DNA from: DATLZM01 sp035559315
GTDB taxonomy: Bacteria; Actinomycetota; UBA4738; HRBIN12
Direction of reading: 5' to 3'
DNA length: 8,282 nucleotides
Assembly (NCBI GenBank): GCA_035559315.1
Contig: DATMBJ010000254.1
Location: 1-8,282 of the forward strand
The translations under genes were made by a program, and so were the position numbers. Positions 1-7,158 of the stretch are shown here, one piece after another (the first letter of the stretch is position 1; every line of letters starts with the position of its first letter). Under the pieces are notes generated by a model that saw only the letters and a program-made list of their open reading frames with translations, searched no databases and had not been told where the DNA came from.

Positions 1-398
1 GCGAGGGCCGCGAGGAGCGCCGCGGCGCCGAACGCGCCGAGCGCGGCGCCCGCGGCCCGCCTGCCGGCCCGGACCGAACGGACCGCCAGCCAGCCGAGGG
101 CGAGGTACGCGAGGACCGACGCGAGGTTGAACGCGAACGACCCCACGCCGGTGAGGAGCGCGTACGCCACCCGGAACGGCCCCTCCCGGGGCAGGAACAG
201 GCCCACCCGGTAGAAGGTGCGCTGCAGGGCGAGCTCGAGGAGGGCGGCCGCGGCCAGGGCCCGGACCACCGCGGCGAGCGGGTCGGCGACGGGAGACGAG
301 GGTCCCGCCTCCCGGGACGTCGGCCGGGTCGCCTCCTGGGACGTCGGTCGGGTCGCCTCCTGAGACGTCGGCCGGCCCGCCACCCGGACCGCGATCAT
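1..398 (-). CDS. Partial multi-pass membrane protein, last visible cistron of the nxr-like operon
   Basis: The frame stays open from an ATG at 398 to the left edge (132 codons, no stop), so the C-terminus is missing. The ATG overlaps the gamma-subunit stop in an ATGA arrangement, and GGAGG at 414-410 is the likely ribosome binding site, with a rather long 11-nt spacing. The N-terminus (about residues 9-32) is three copies of an octapeptide, RPTSQEAT, RPTSQEAT, RPTSREAG. Hydrophobic stretches follow at about 43-62, 86-107 and from 116 onward, so at least two or three membrane helices are visible. Between the first two lies a short loop containing QRTFYR and PREGPFR. I do not recognise the family. 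Coupling to the gamma subunit suggests a membrane partner or a quinone- or cytochrome-linked component, but this is inference only. The real start could lie downstream of the repeats. Confidence 0.7.
   Translation of the reverse strand, partial: MIAVRVAGRPTSQEATRPTSQEATRPTSREAGPSSPVADPLAAVVRALAAAALLELALQRTFYRVGLFLPREGPFRVAYALLTGVGSFAFNLASVLAYLALGWLAVRSVRAGRRAAGAALGAFGAAALLAAL
303..374 (-). repeat. 24-bp tandem repeat, three copies, in coding sequence
   Basis: Three head-to-tail 24-nt units (374-351, 350-327, 326-303) encode an octapeptide near the N-terminus of the last visible cistron. Copies one and two differ at two bases. Copies two and three differ at five, three of them in the final codon. 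The unit length is a multiple of three, so copy number can change without breaking the frame. Each unit contains a GGAGG string on the coding strand. Confidence 0.9.
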
Positions 399-1372
399 CC
401 GGTCCGCCACCTCCGCCCCCGCCGCAGGTCGGCGGCGCCGAGGGCCCCGGAGAGGGCCAGCACGGCCAGGACCACGAAGTACGGGGCCGGCCAGTAGGGG
501 AACCGCGGCCCGAGATCGAGCGGCTCGTCGCGGACGTCGAGCGCGGTGAACGCCGACACCGACTTCATCCCGTCCCGCTCGCCGGCCCCGCCGTCCCACA
601 CGGCGAAGGCCACGTCGGTCCGGTCGAACACGTGGAACTGCACGTTCCCCTCCCGGGCGACCGAGAACGGGCGCGAGAACACGACCCGCCACCGGCCGTC
701 CCGCCACGCCCCCCAGCCCTCGACCGCCGGGAAGGGATCGGGGGTCAGGGTGCCGAACCCCGCCGCGACCAGGTTGTCGACGGCAGAGGCCCGGTCGACC
801 TGGGAGAGCGGGTTCCCCAGGGCCCGGGCCGGGTAGAAGACGTCCTCGCCCCGGAACGGGTAGAGGTCGACCACGGCCCGCGGGTAGAGGTCCTCGACCG
901 TCCCCTGGAAGCCGCGGCGAACGTCGGCCTGCCAGGCGGCTCGCCACTGCCAGATGTTCACGGTCGCGCCCGGGTCGCCCATGCAGAACGCCGGGATCCG
1001 CTGCCCCCCGGGGGCGGGGAACTGCACGGCCGCGGCGTCGCTGAACGCGCGCAGGCCCGAGGCGTCCCGGTCCGGGCGCGCGTCGGGCCACTCCACGAGC
1101 ACGTAGAGCGTCTCCCCGTCGTGGACCGCGCCGGCCCGGAGCGAGAGGCGCCGCCCGCCCATCGGCGGCGTCGCGGTCTGGGCGGAGAGCGCGACGTCCA
1201 CCAGCGGGACCCGGTCCCAGAACCGCGCCCAGGGATCCCGGGCCGGGACGGCCGCGCCCTCGACCCGGAACGCGGCGATCGTCGGCACCTGGGAGGACGC
1301 GAGCCTCGTGCCGGTCGCCGAGAGGACCGCCGCGAGGGCCGCCGAGACCCCGAGCGCCGCCGCCCGCCTCAT
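395..1372 (-). CDS. nxrC: Heme-b binding gamma subunit (ethylbenzene dehydrogenase type), membrane-anchored
   Basis: A 325-residue protein expected to carry one b-type heme and to pass electrons between the beta-subunit clusters and the respiratory chain on the outer membrane face. Residues 1-27 form a Sec-type signal peptide (MRR then an Ala/Leu core, ending near LASSQ). The body resembles the EbdC/DdhC/SerC heme domain. Met131 in FCMGDPGATVNIWQW and Lys270 in the WDGG...GMKSVS segment match the positions of the family's Met/Lys axial ligands. A single C-terminal helix at about 297-314 followed by a basic RRGRRWR tail predicts membrane anchoring with the tail in the cytoplasm. Soluble EbdC lacks such an anchor. 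The ATG at 1372 was chosen over a GTG at 1387 because AGGAGG at 1382-1377 sits just upstream and because it overlaps the chaperone stop (ATGA). The family is confident. The symbol rests on the neighbouring alpha and beta genes. Confidence 0.85.
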   Translation of the reverse strand: MRRAAALGVSAALAAVLSATGTRLASSQVPTIAAFRVEGAAVPARDPWARFWDRVPLVDVALSAQTATPPMGGRRLSLRAGAVHDGETLYVLVEWPDARPDRDASGLRAFSDAAAVQFPAPGGQRIPAFCMGDPGATVNIWQWRAAWQADVRRGFQGTVEDLYPRAVVDLYPFRGEDVFYPARALGNPLSQVDRASAVDNLVAAGFGTLTPDPFPAVEGWGAWRDGRWRVVFSRPFSVAREGNVQFHVFDRTDVAFAVWDGGAGERDGMKSVSAFTALDVRDEPLDLGPRFPYWPAPYFVVLAVLALSGALGAADLRRGRRWRTG

Positions 1373-2109
1373 CCCCCCTCCTCGCACAGCCCGACCTCCT
1401 CGTCAGGGCCGGCCCCCGGTCCCGCCGGAGCGGCGCCGCCCGGCCGCGGGGCCCCCGGGACCGGGATCCCCCGCCGCTCGGCCTCCTCCCGCAGGAGCGC
1501 CTGGAGGGCCCTCCCCACGGCCGCGTAGGGGCCGCCCCCCGCGGCCAGCCGGGCGGCGAGCTCGGGCATCCAGCGGAGCGCGTGGTCGGAGAGGAACGCG
1601 TCCTCGGCCCGCGCGCAGATCGCCAGGCCCTCCGGGTCCCGGCGGGCCGCCGCCCACGCCGCCTTGTAGGAGACGAGCTGGAGGAACTCGAGCTCGACCG
1701 CGACGTGGTCGGGCCGCTCCCCGGAGGTGGCCATCCCGAAGGCCCGGTAGAACCCGGCCAGGTCGGCCAGCTCGCGGGCCTGGCGCCACACGTCGCGCGC
1801 CGTGAGGTCGGTCTCGAACGCGGGGTGGTCGGCGGAGTGGACGTGGGTGAACACCCGCCGGTACTCGCGCTCCACCTCCTCCGGGGACGAGCCGGCGAAG
1901 GCCTCCGCCACCTCGGCCAGCGCGTCCCGCACCGGCCCCGGGAGGGCGTCCGCCGCCGCCAGGGCGAAGGAGAGGTCCTCCTCCACGAGCCCGGCCAGGC
2001 CCTCCGGGGTGGGGTCGGCCAGGGCGTGGGCGAGCGCCCGGTAGGCCGCGCTCCGGGCCAGGGCGGACCCGATGGCCCGCTCCGTGTCCCTCGCTCCGGT
2101 GGTGGTCAC
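1369..2109 (-). CDS. TorD/NarJ-family molybdoenzyme maturation chaperone (delta subunit)
   Basis: A 246-residue protein, largely alpha-helical, of the cytoplasmic redox-enzyme maturation chaperone family. Such proteins bind the apo-alpha subunit and its Tat peptide and hold back export until the Mo cofactor is inserted. They are not part of the mature enzyme. Family marks are REYRRVF (81-87), HPAFETDLTARDVW (95-108) and ERPDHVAVELEFL (131-143), the last being the typical acidic/hydrophobic motif. Helix-forming sequence covers about 8-30 and 60-85. The last 30 residues are a Pro/Gly/Ala-rich tail ending in CEEGG, probably disordered. The GTG start at 2109 lies 11 nt after the beta stop and follows GGGAGGGG (2119-2112). 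The frame continues upstream to 2976, but that part is antiparallel to no known protein and overlaps beta. The stop overlaps the gamma start. Confidence 0.88.
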   Translation of the reverse strand: MTTTGARDTERAIGSALARSAAYRALAHALADPTPEGLAGLVEEDLSFALAAADALPGPVRDALAEVAEAFAGSSPEEVEREYRRVFTHVHSADHPAFETDLTARDVWRQARELADLAGFYRAFGMATSGERPDHVAVELEFLQLVSYKAAWAAARRDPEGLAICARAEDAFLSDHALRWMPELAARLAAGGGPYAAVGRALQALLREEAERRGIPVPGAPRPGGAAPAGPGAGPDEEVGLCEEGG

Positions 2110-2120
2110 GACCCCTCCCG

Positions 2121-3376
2121 TCAGATCGAGTTGAGGTACCGCCGGGGGCGTTCGACGAAGGGCTCCACCACCGACAGGCGGACCACCTCGTTCCCGTCCC
2201 GGTCGTACCCGATCACGGTGTCGTCGTACATCGACCAGGGGCGGCCCCCGATCACCGCGTCCCGGACCTTCGGCCCCGGCTCGATCCGGAACCGGAAGAC
2301 GATCCGCCGCGTCGCCCGGAACAGCTGGAGCACCGCGAGGAGCTCGCGGGAGGGGCGCGTGTAGGCCTCGATCGCCTCGTCCACCCCGGGGCCGAACATC
2401 TGCCGGAGGTACTCCCGCGGCACCCAGCGCGGCGGGATGTAGTAGCCGTTGGGCTCCGTCCCGAACTGCGGGTAGAGGGGGAGGGCCACCTTCGCCACCC
2501 GCACCAGGTAGTAGATCGGGTTCTCGGGATCCTCCTCCCAGTCGCCGTCCCGCCCCACCCGGACCAGGCCCTGGAGCCGGATCTTCCCCGGGCAGACCGA
2601 CATGCACCGGGTCTCCATCGGGAGCCCCTCGGTGAGCGGGTCGCGCCCCTCGAGCCTCGGGTAGCAGGCGATGCACTTCTCCGAGACCCGGGTGGTCGGC
2701 CGGTACATCGGCTTCTTGTAGGGGCACTGCTCGACGCACTTGCGGTACCCGCGGCAGCGGGACTGGTCGATCAGCACGACCCCGTCCTCCGGCCGCTTGT
2801 AGATCGCGCTCCGCGGGCAGGCCGCGAGGCAGGCCGGGTACGTGCAGTGGTTGCAGAGGCGCTGGAGGTAGAAGAACCACGGCGTGTGCCGGGGCAGCTC
2901 GGCGCCCGTCCCGTAGCTCCCCGGCGCGCCCTTCGGGCCCGTCGCGGTGTCCTCGTAGATGTTGGGCGCCCGCCACTCGTCCTCGCTCGGCAGGTAGCCG
3001 ATGGCCTCGTCCTCCCCGCCCCGGGCCCGGGCGGCCTCGAAGATCGTCATCCCCCGGTACACGCCGTACGGGCGGCGGTGGTCGCGGAGGCGCGCGTCCC
3101 AGACCTGGCCCCCGGGTTCGCCTCCTCGAGCAGCGCCAGGAGCTTCACGTCCCAGCCCTGCGGGTACCCCCCGTAGGGCTTGGTCTCGACGTTGTTCCAC
3201 CACATGTACTCCTGGCCCTCGGAGAAGGTCCAGGTCGACTTGCAGGCCATCGTGCAGGTCTGGCAGGCCAGGCAGCGGTTGATGTTGAACACGAACGCGA
3301 ACTGCCACCGGGGGTGGGCCTCCGGGAACCGGTAGGCCATCCGCCGCCCGAGCTGCCAGTTGTAGACCTCAGCCAC
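2121..3376 (-). CDS. nxrB: Iron-sulfur beta subunit of NXR-like enzyme, with an apparent one-base frameshift
   Basis: An electron-transfer subunit carrying three [4Fe-4S] and one [3Fe-4S] cluster between alpha and gamma. Inserting one G near 3109-3113 gives a 418-residue product, near the length of Nitrospira NxrB. Cys groups in corrected numbering: C35-C38-C41-C45 (CLACQTCTMACKSTW); C175-C178-C183-C187; C208-x5-C214-x3-C218, with Tyr211 where NarH has the Trp of its [3Fe-4S] site; and C235-C238-x19-C258-C262. Segments such as EYMWWNNVETKPYGGYP, NIYEDTAT, CRGYRKCVEQCPYKKPMYR and GTEPNGYYIPPRW closely match NxrB as I remember it. There is no signal peptide, so export with alpha through Tat is expected. 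The GTG start at 3376 has GAGGGGG at 3389-3383 and overlaps the upstream stop by 8 nt. As written, the reading frame breaks after ALLEEANPG and resumes with GQVWDAR, so this is either an assembly error or a true lesion. Confidence 0.88.
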
Positions 3377-3644
3377 CGTCCGCCCCCTCGGTCGGGCCGG
3401 CGATCTCCCGGATCAGCTCGGCGATCCGCTCCTCCCCCAGGCGCTCGTACGCGGCGTGGGCCCCGGCGTAGAAGGGGTGGCGGAACAGCGAGAGGATCCG
3501 CCGGGGCGGCCACCCCAGGAGCGCGTACTCCTCGACGAACGCGCGGGCCATGGCCTCGAGGCCCGCGGCGTCCGGGGGCCGGTCCAGGACCACCCCCACG
3601 AGCTCCATCGGGTCGTCGGCGGCGGGCTCCCGGAGCGGGCTCAC
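3369..3644 (-). CDS. Small protein of unknown function between alpha and beta
   Basis: A 91-residue acidic protein that I cannot assign. Its GTG start (3644) overlaps the alpha stop as GTGA, GGAGGT at 3659-3654 is a good ribosome binding site, and its stop overlaps the beta start by 8 nt. Position and coupling argue that it is a real gene. It has no cysteine, signal peptide or membrane helix. Most of it looks helical: about 24-45 (PDAAGLEAMARAFVEEYALL), a central aromatic/basic patch WPPRRILSLFRHPFYAGAHAAYERLGE (45-71), and a C-terminal helix EERIAELIREI (71-81) followed by a flexible tail. The patch reads like a protein-binding surface rather than an active site. A maturation or assembly role for the adjacent enzyme is the natural guess, but it is inference. 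An alternative internal start is Met13. Confidence 0.75.
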   Translation of the reverse strand: MSPLREPAADDPMELVGVVLDRPPDAAGLEAMARAFVEEYALLGWPPRRILSLFRHPFYAGAHAAYERLGEERIAELIREIAGPTEGADGG

Positions 3645-6600
3645 GTCCCCCGCACCTCCACGAAGCGCCCGGCGAGGTAGGCGCGCATGGTCTCGTCCTC
3701 GGCGGCCGGCGTGCGGCCGGAGCGGGCCGGCGCCCAGGTCCCCCGCCCGCCGAGCCCCCCGTGCTCGGCGAACGAGATCCGCACCAGGGTCTCCTTGGGG
3801 ACCGTGTTCACGGCGTGGTTGTCGGGCTCGTAGCCGAAGACGAAGTGCATCGCGTCCTTCGCCTTGTGGAACAGGTTGTCGGTCTGGTGCATGGGCATCG
3901 ACCAGTCGCGGGTGAGCGACTGCTGCGAGCCGTAGCGGAGGTTCGCCTGGTAGCCGGTGTCCTCGGAGATGGCCCGCCCGTCGGGCCGGGTCTCATGGGC
4001 CCGCACGCTCTTCTCGGTGGCCATGAACGGCGCGTGCTTGATCATCACGACGTCGTAGGGGTAGGCGGGGTTGTACTTCGCCCGGAGCTTCAGCCGCGCG
4101 ACCTTGTAGAAGGGGTCGTCCGGCCGCCACCCGCGGTAGGGCCGGTCGGCGGGGTTGGCGTCGACGTAGACGTAGTCCCCGTCCTCGATCCCCAGGTCCC
4201 TCGCCGCCTGGGGGTTGATGTGCACCTGGTGCTCCCCCACGTACGGCAGCCGCCGGTCGCGCCGGTAGGGGTCGCCGAAGTTCGAGTCCCAGATCATGTG
4301 CCAGTCGGTGACGCTCCAGGAGGAGTGGACCCGGTGGCGGGTCTTGGGCGTCACGCAGTAGAAGCGGAGCCCCTGTTCCCAGAGCGGGTTCCGGGTCCGC
4401 TTCACCTCCTCCCAGGAGAGCTTCACGTTCCGCACGGTCCGCTCGTCCCAGCCCACGTGGTCCCAGGGGATCCCGTAGTCCTCCGGTCGGACCAGCGGGT
4501 TCGTGGAGACGATCACGTTCGGGAGGTACGGGGTCGCCTCCGGGCCCTCCCGGTGGACGATGAAGTTCTCCCCGTACTCCAGGGCCTCGGGGATGTCGCA
4601 GTACGCGTTGAGCCGCCCGGTGTCGGTGTAGAACGGGACGCTGTCGCGGACCTGCTCGTAGAAGGGGACCCGCGGGTAGGTCCGGAACATCATGAGCGCC
4701 ACCCCCGGCTCCCCGTACCGCCCGGCCAGGATGTCCTCGAGCTCGTAGTCGGCGGTGGTGGCCGAGCCCTTCAGCAGCCGCCGCAGGTAGACCTCCCGCC
4801 GCCCCTCGAGCTCGAACCGGAAGTGGTCGGCGAAGCGGCGGTCGCCGGTGAGGTCGGCGAGGGCCCGGGCCACCCCGGCCAGGATCGCCAGGTCGTCCTT
4901 CGTGTCGCCGAGCGGCTCGATGCCACCCTTCCAGATCTGGAGGAACGGGTTCGAGCACGACGCCGTGGCCTCGAGGCCCTGCTGCTCGAGCCAGGAGTTG
5001 GCGGCGAGGACCACGTCCGCGTACTCGCAGGACGCGGTCATCTCGATGTCCTGGGCGACGATCATGTCGACCCGGGGGTTGACGTTGGCGATCATGTCGT
5101 AGGCGTGCTTCGCGTTGTTCAGCAGGTTCACGTTGGTGAACCACTGGACCTTGGTCGGGGTCGGCATGTGGGTCGTGCCCGTGAACACCTTCCGCCCGTA
5201 CCTCGGGGTGTCCACCACGAGCGGCGTGTCCCCGTGGTTCCAGTAGGCGGGCTCCTCCCCCTTCGCGTGCTTCACGACCGGGATGTCCCTGGGGTCCGCG
5301 TCGGGGTCGAGGACCTGGTGGAAGGGGTCCTCGTACCACCAGCCCTCGATCCCCGGCCCGCTCCAGTGGGTGCCCTGGAACAGCGCGGACTTGTAGTTCC
5401 CGGCCCAGGTGTGGCACCCGGCCCCGGGCCTGCCGATGTTCCCGGTGAGCATCAGCGGGAGGTAGCAGGCCCGGTTGGCCTCGGTCGCGTGGAACCAGTG
5501 GTTGATCCCCTCGCCGATGTGGATCGCCACGGGCGAGAGCGTGGCGATGTCCCGGGCGAGCCGCAGGATCAGCTCCTTCGGCGCCCGGGTGATCTCGGCC
5601 ACCGTGTCGGGGTCGTAGTCCCGGAGGTGGACCCGGTAGAGCTCGAAGAGCGGGGCCACCTCCACCTCCGTGCCGTCCACGAGGCGCACCCGGTACCGGC
5701 CCTCGAGGGCCGGGTCCACCCGCATCCGGGCCCCGACCTCGTCCCGGGTGATCGACGCCGGCCGCCCCCGCCGCGCGTCCCAGACCACGAAGTCCCCGCC
5801 GAGGCGGGCGTAGTCCTCGTCGGTGAGGCCCTGGAGGGCGAAGCTCGGCCCGTCCTTCCGCAGCCGGGGCCGGTAGCCCGGGAAGACCTCCGAGGCCCGG
5901 AGCCGCCTCCCGGTGTCGGTGCGGACCAGGAGCGGGAGGTCGGTGAAGCGCTTGACGAAGTCCTCGTCGTACCACCCCTCGTCGATGAGGATCCGGGCGA
6001 TCCCCAGGAACAGCGCGGCGTCGGTCTGGGGGCGGACCGGGATCCAGTAGTCGGACTTGGTGGCCGGGGGGGAGTACTCGGGGGCCACCGTCACGATCTT
6101 CCCGCCCCGCTCCATCACCTCGTGGAAGAAGTGGGACTCGGGCATCTTGTTCTCCACGAGGTTCTTCCCGACCTGGATGTGCAGCCGGGCGTTCCGGAGC
6201 TCGTTGAAGTCCACGTCGGAGGCCTGGAGCCCGTGGACGAAGGGGAAGCCGGGGGCCTGGTCGCCGTGCCAGGTGTAGTTCGACCAGTTCCGGCCGCCGA
6301 GGGCCTCCTCGGGCGGCACCCCCCGGACGTGGTGGTCGAGGAGCGCCATCAGGTTCGAGAACCGGTACATCCCGTACTTGCCGAGGACCCCGAGGAGCCC
6401 CATCCCGCCCCGGAACTTCATGGTCCGGGTGCCGGCCCCGCCCGTGGCGTCCACCATCTCGGGCGCGTAGCCCTCCTCGAGGAGCCGCCGCTTCCCCTCC
6501 TCGCCGCTGTAGTGCTGGGCGGTGGCGAGGAGCCCGCCGGCCACGTACCGGAAGGCCTCCTCCCAGCTCACCCGGACGAACGTGTCGGTGCCGCGGGAGG

Positions 6601-7084
6601 TGAACCGGTAGCGGTCCCGGAGCTCGGGGGTGAGGTAGGGGTAGCCGTCGTCGGCCCACTCCTTCCAGCCCCGACGGACCATCGGGTGGCGCAGGCGGAA
6701 CGGCCCGTACACCCGGCGGTGGAGCGTCATCCCCTTGAGGCACCCGCGGGGGTTCCAGTGCGCCGTGGCCCGGTTGCCGAGGGCGTCCGTGATCCGGTCG
6801 CTGTCGTAGTTCTGCTCGATCCGAGCCACCACCCCGTTGCGGACGAAAGCCCGCATCCGGCAGTTGTGGGTGTCGTTCGGGGCGCAGACGAACGTGAACG
6901 AGCCGTCGTAGCGGTACTGGTCGCGGTAGACCTGCTCCCAGTCCCGCGCCGGGTAGTGGTCGAGGGGGTTCTCGATCCCCACCGGTGCGAGGAGCCGGAG
7001 GGCCAGGCCGTTCCGCCCCAGCGCCAGGACCGCCGCCGCTGCCCCGCCCGCCTTCAGGAACCGCCGCCGGGTGATGGGTTCCAC
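3641..7084 (-). CDS. nxrA: Molybdopterin catalytic alpha subunit, nitrite oxidoreductase/periplasmic nitrate reductase type
   Basis: A 1147-residue catalytic subunit of the type II DMSO reductase family, binding Mo-bis-MGD and one [4Fe-4S] cluster (FS0). Residues 4-20 are a Tat signal (TRRRFLKAGG plus a hydrophobic Ala/Val/Leu core), so the enzyme works outside the cytoplasm, unlike NarG. FS0 ligands are C67-x3-D71-x3-C75-x39-C115, with Asp where NarG has a second-position Cys. Asp275 in WHGDQAPGF aligns with the Asp that ligates Mo in NarG. The segments SDVDFNELRNARLHIQVGKN, ENKMPESHFF, APEYSPPATKSDYWIPVRP and DTGRRLRASEVFPGYRP look like Nitrospira-type NxrA and its archaeal-type nitrate reductase relatives. 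The length is full for that group, with no break seen. The GTG start at 7084 has GGAGG at 7095-7091, 6 nt away. Nitrite oxidation versus nitrate (or chlorate/selenate) reduction cannot be separated here. Confidence 0.9.
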   Translation of the reverse strand: MEPITRRRFLKAGGAAAAVLALGRNGLALRLLAPVGIENPLDHYPARDWEQVYRDQYRYDGSFTFVCAPNDTHNCRMRAFVRNGVVARIEQNYDSDRITDALGNRATAHWNPRGCLKGMTLHRRVYGPFRLRHPMVRRGWKEWADDGYPYLTPELRDRYRFTSRGTDTFVRVSWEEAFRYVAGGLLATAQHYSGEEGKRRLLEEGYAPEMVDATGGAGTRTMKFRGGMGLLGVLGKYGMYRFSNLMALLDHHVRGVPPEEALGGRNWSNYTWHGDQAPGFPFVHGLQASDVDFNELRNARLHIQVGKNLVENKMPESHFFHEVMERGGKIVTVAPEYSPPATKSDYWIPVRPQTDAALFLGIARILIDEGWYDEDFVKRFTDLPLLVRTDTGRRLRASEVFPGYRPRLRKDGPSFALQGLTDEDYARLGGDFVVWDARRGRPASITRDEVGARMRVDPALEGRYRVRLVDGTEVEVAPLFELYRVHLRDYDPDTVAEITRAPKELILRLARDIATLSPVAIHIGEGINHWFHATEANRACYLPLMLTGNIGRPGAGCHTWAGNYKSALFQGTHWSGPGIEGWWYEDPFHQVLDPDADPRDIPVVKHAKGEEPAYWNHGDTPLVVDTPRYGRKVFTGTTHMPTPTKVQWFTNVNLLNNAKHAYDMIANVNPRVDMIVAQDIEMTASCEYADVVLAANSWLEQQGLEATASCSNPFLQIWKGGIEPLGDTKDDLAILAGVARALADLTGDRRFADHFRFELEGRREVYLRRLLKGSATTADYELEDILAGRYGEPGVALMMFRTYPRVPFYEQVRDSVPFYTDTGRLNAYCDIPEALEYGENFIVHREGPEATPYLPNVIVSTNPLVRPEDYGIPWDHVGWDERTVRNVKLSWEEVKRTRNPLWEQGLRFYCVTPKTRHRVHSSWSVTDWHMIWDSNFGDPYRRDRRLPYVGEHQVHINPQAARDLGIEDGDYVYVDANPADRPYRGWRPDDPFYKVARLKLRAKYNPAYPYDVVMIKHAPFMATEKSVRAHETRPDGRAISEDTGYQANLRYGSQQSLTRDWSMPMHQTDNLFHKAKDAMHFVFGYEPDNHAVNTVPKETLVRISFAEHGGLGGRGTWAPARSGRTPAAEDETMRAYLAGRFVEVRGT

Positions 7085-7126
7085 CGCCCGCCTCCGCCGG
7101 GTCCGCGCCCCGCCGTCCGCCCGAAT

Positions 7127-7147
7127 CGTGGAGCCATGGACTCCACG
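7127..7147. promoter_or_regulatory. Inverted repeat just downstream of the predicted operon start
   Basis: Perfect 7-bp arms CGTGGAG and CTCCACG flank a 7-nt centre that itself contains CCATGG. The element covers about +6 to +26 of the predicted operon transcript. It could be a repressor operator that blocks promoter clearance, or a stem-loop in the 5' leader of the alpha mRNA. Confidence 0.5.
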
Positions 7148-7158
7148 TTCATGGCCGG

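Noticed and set aside
1373..1387. GTG start at 1387 for the gamma subunit
   Set aside because: It would place the ribosome binding site AGGAGG inside the coding region. The ATG at 1372 overlaps the chaperone stop and gives a normal signal peptide.
632..1805. Open frames on the plus strand opposite gamma and the chaperone
   Set aside because: They have Arg/Pro-rich low-complexity translations and lie antisense to genes with clear family motifs.
2110..2976. Upstream extension of the chaperone frame to make a 535-residue protein
   Set aside because: The extra part is a wrong frame of the beta gene. Family similarity begins only after the GTG at 2109, which also has a ribosome binding site.
2121..3376. 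Calling the beta gene a true pseudogene
   Set aside because: There is one indel in a G homopolymer, with both halves intact and all cluster cysteines kept. Error is more likely than decay, though it is not excluded.
3993..6743. A 916-codon open frame on the minus strand within alpha
   Set aside because: It is a shifted frame of the alpha gene with low-complexity Arg/Pro/Gly composition and no domain.
2121..7084. Assignment to cytoplasmic nitrate reductase narGHJI
   Set aside because: Alpha has a Tat signal and an altered FS0 ligand set, the gamma subunit is a heme protein of the EbdC type rather than the five-helix NarI, and beta has NxrB-like motifs.
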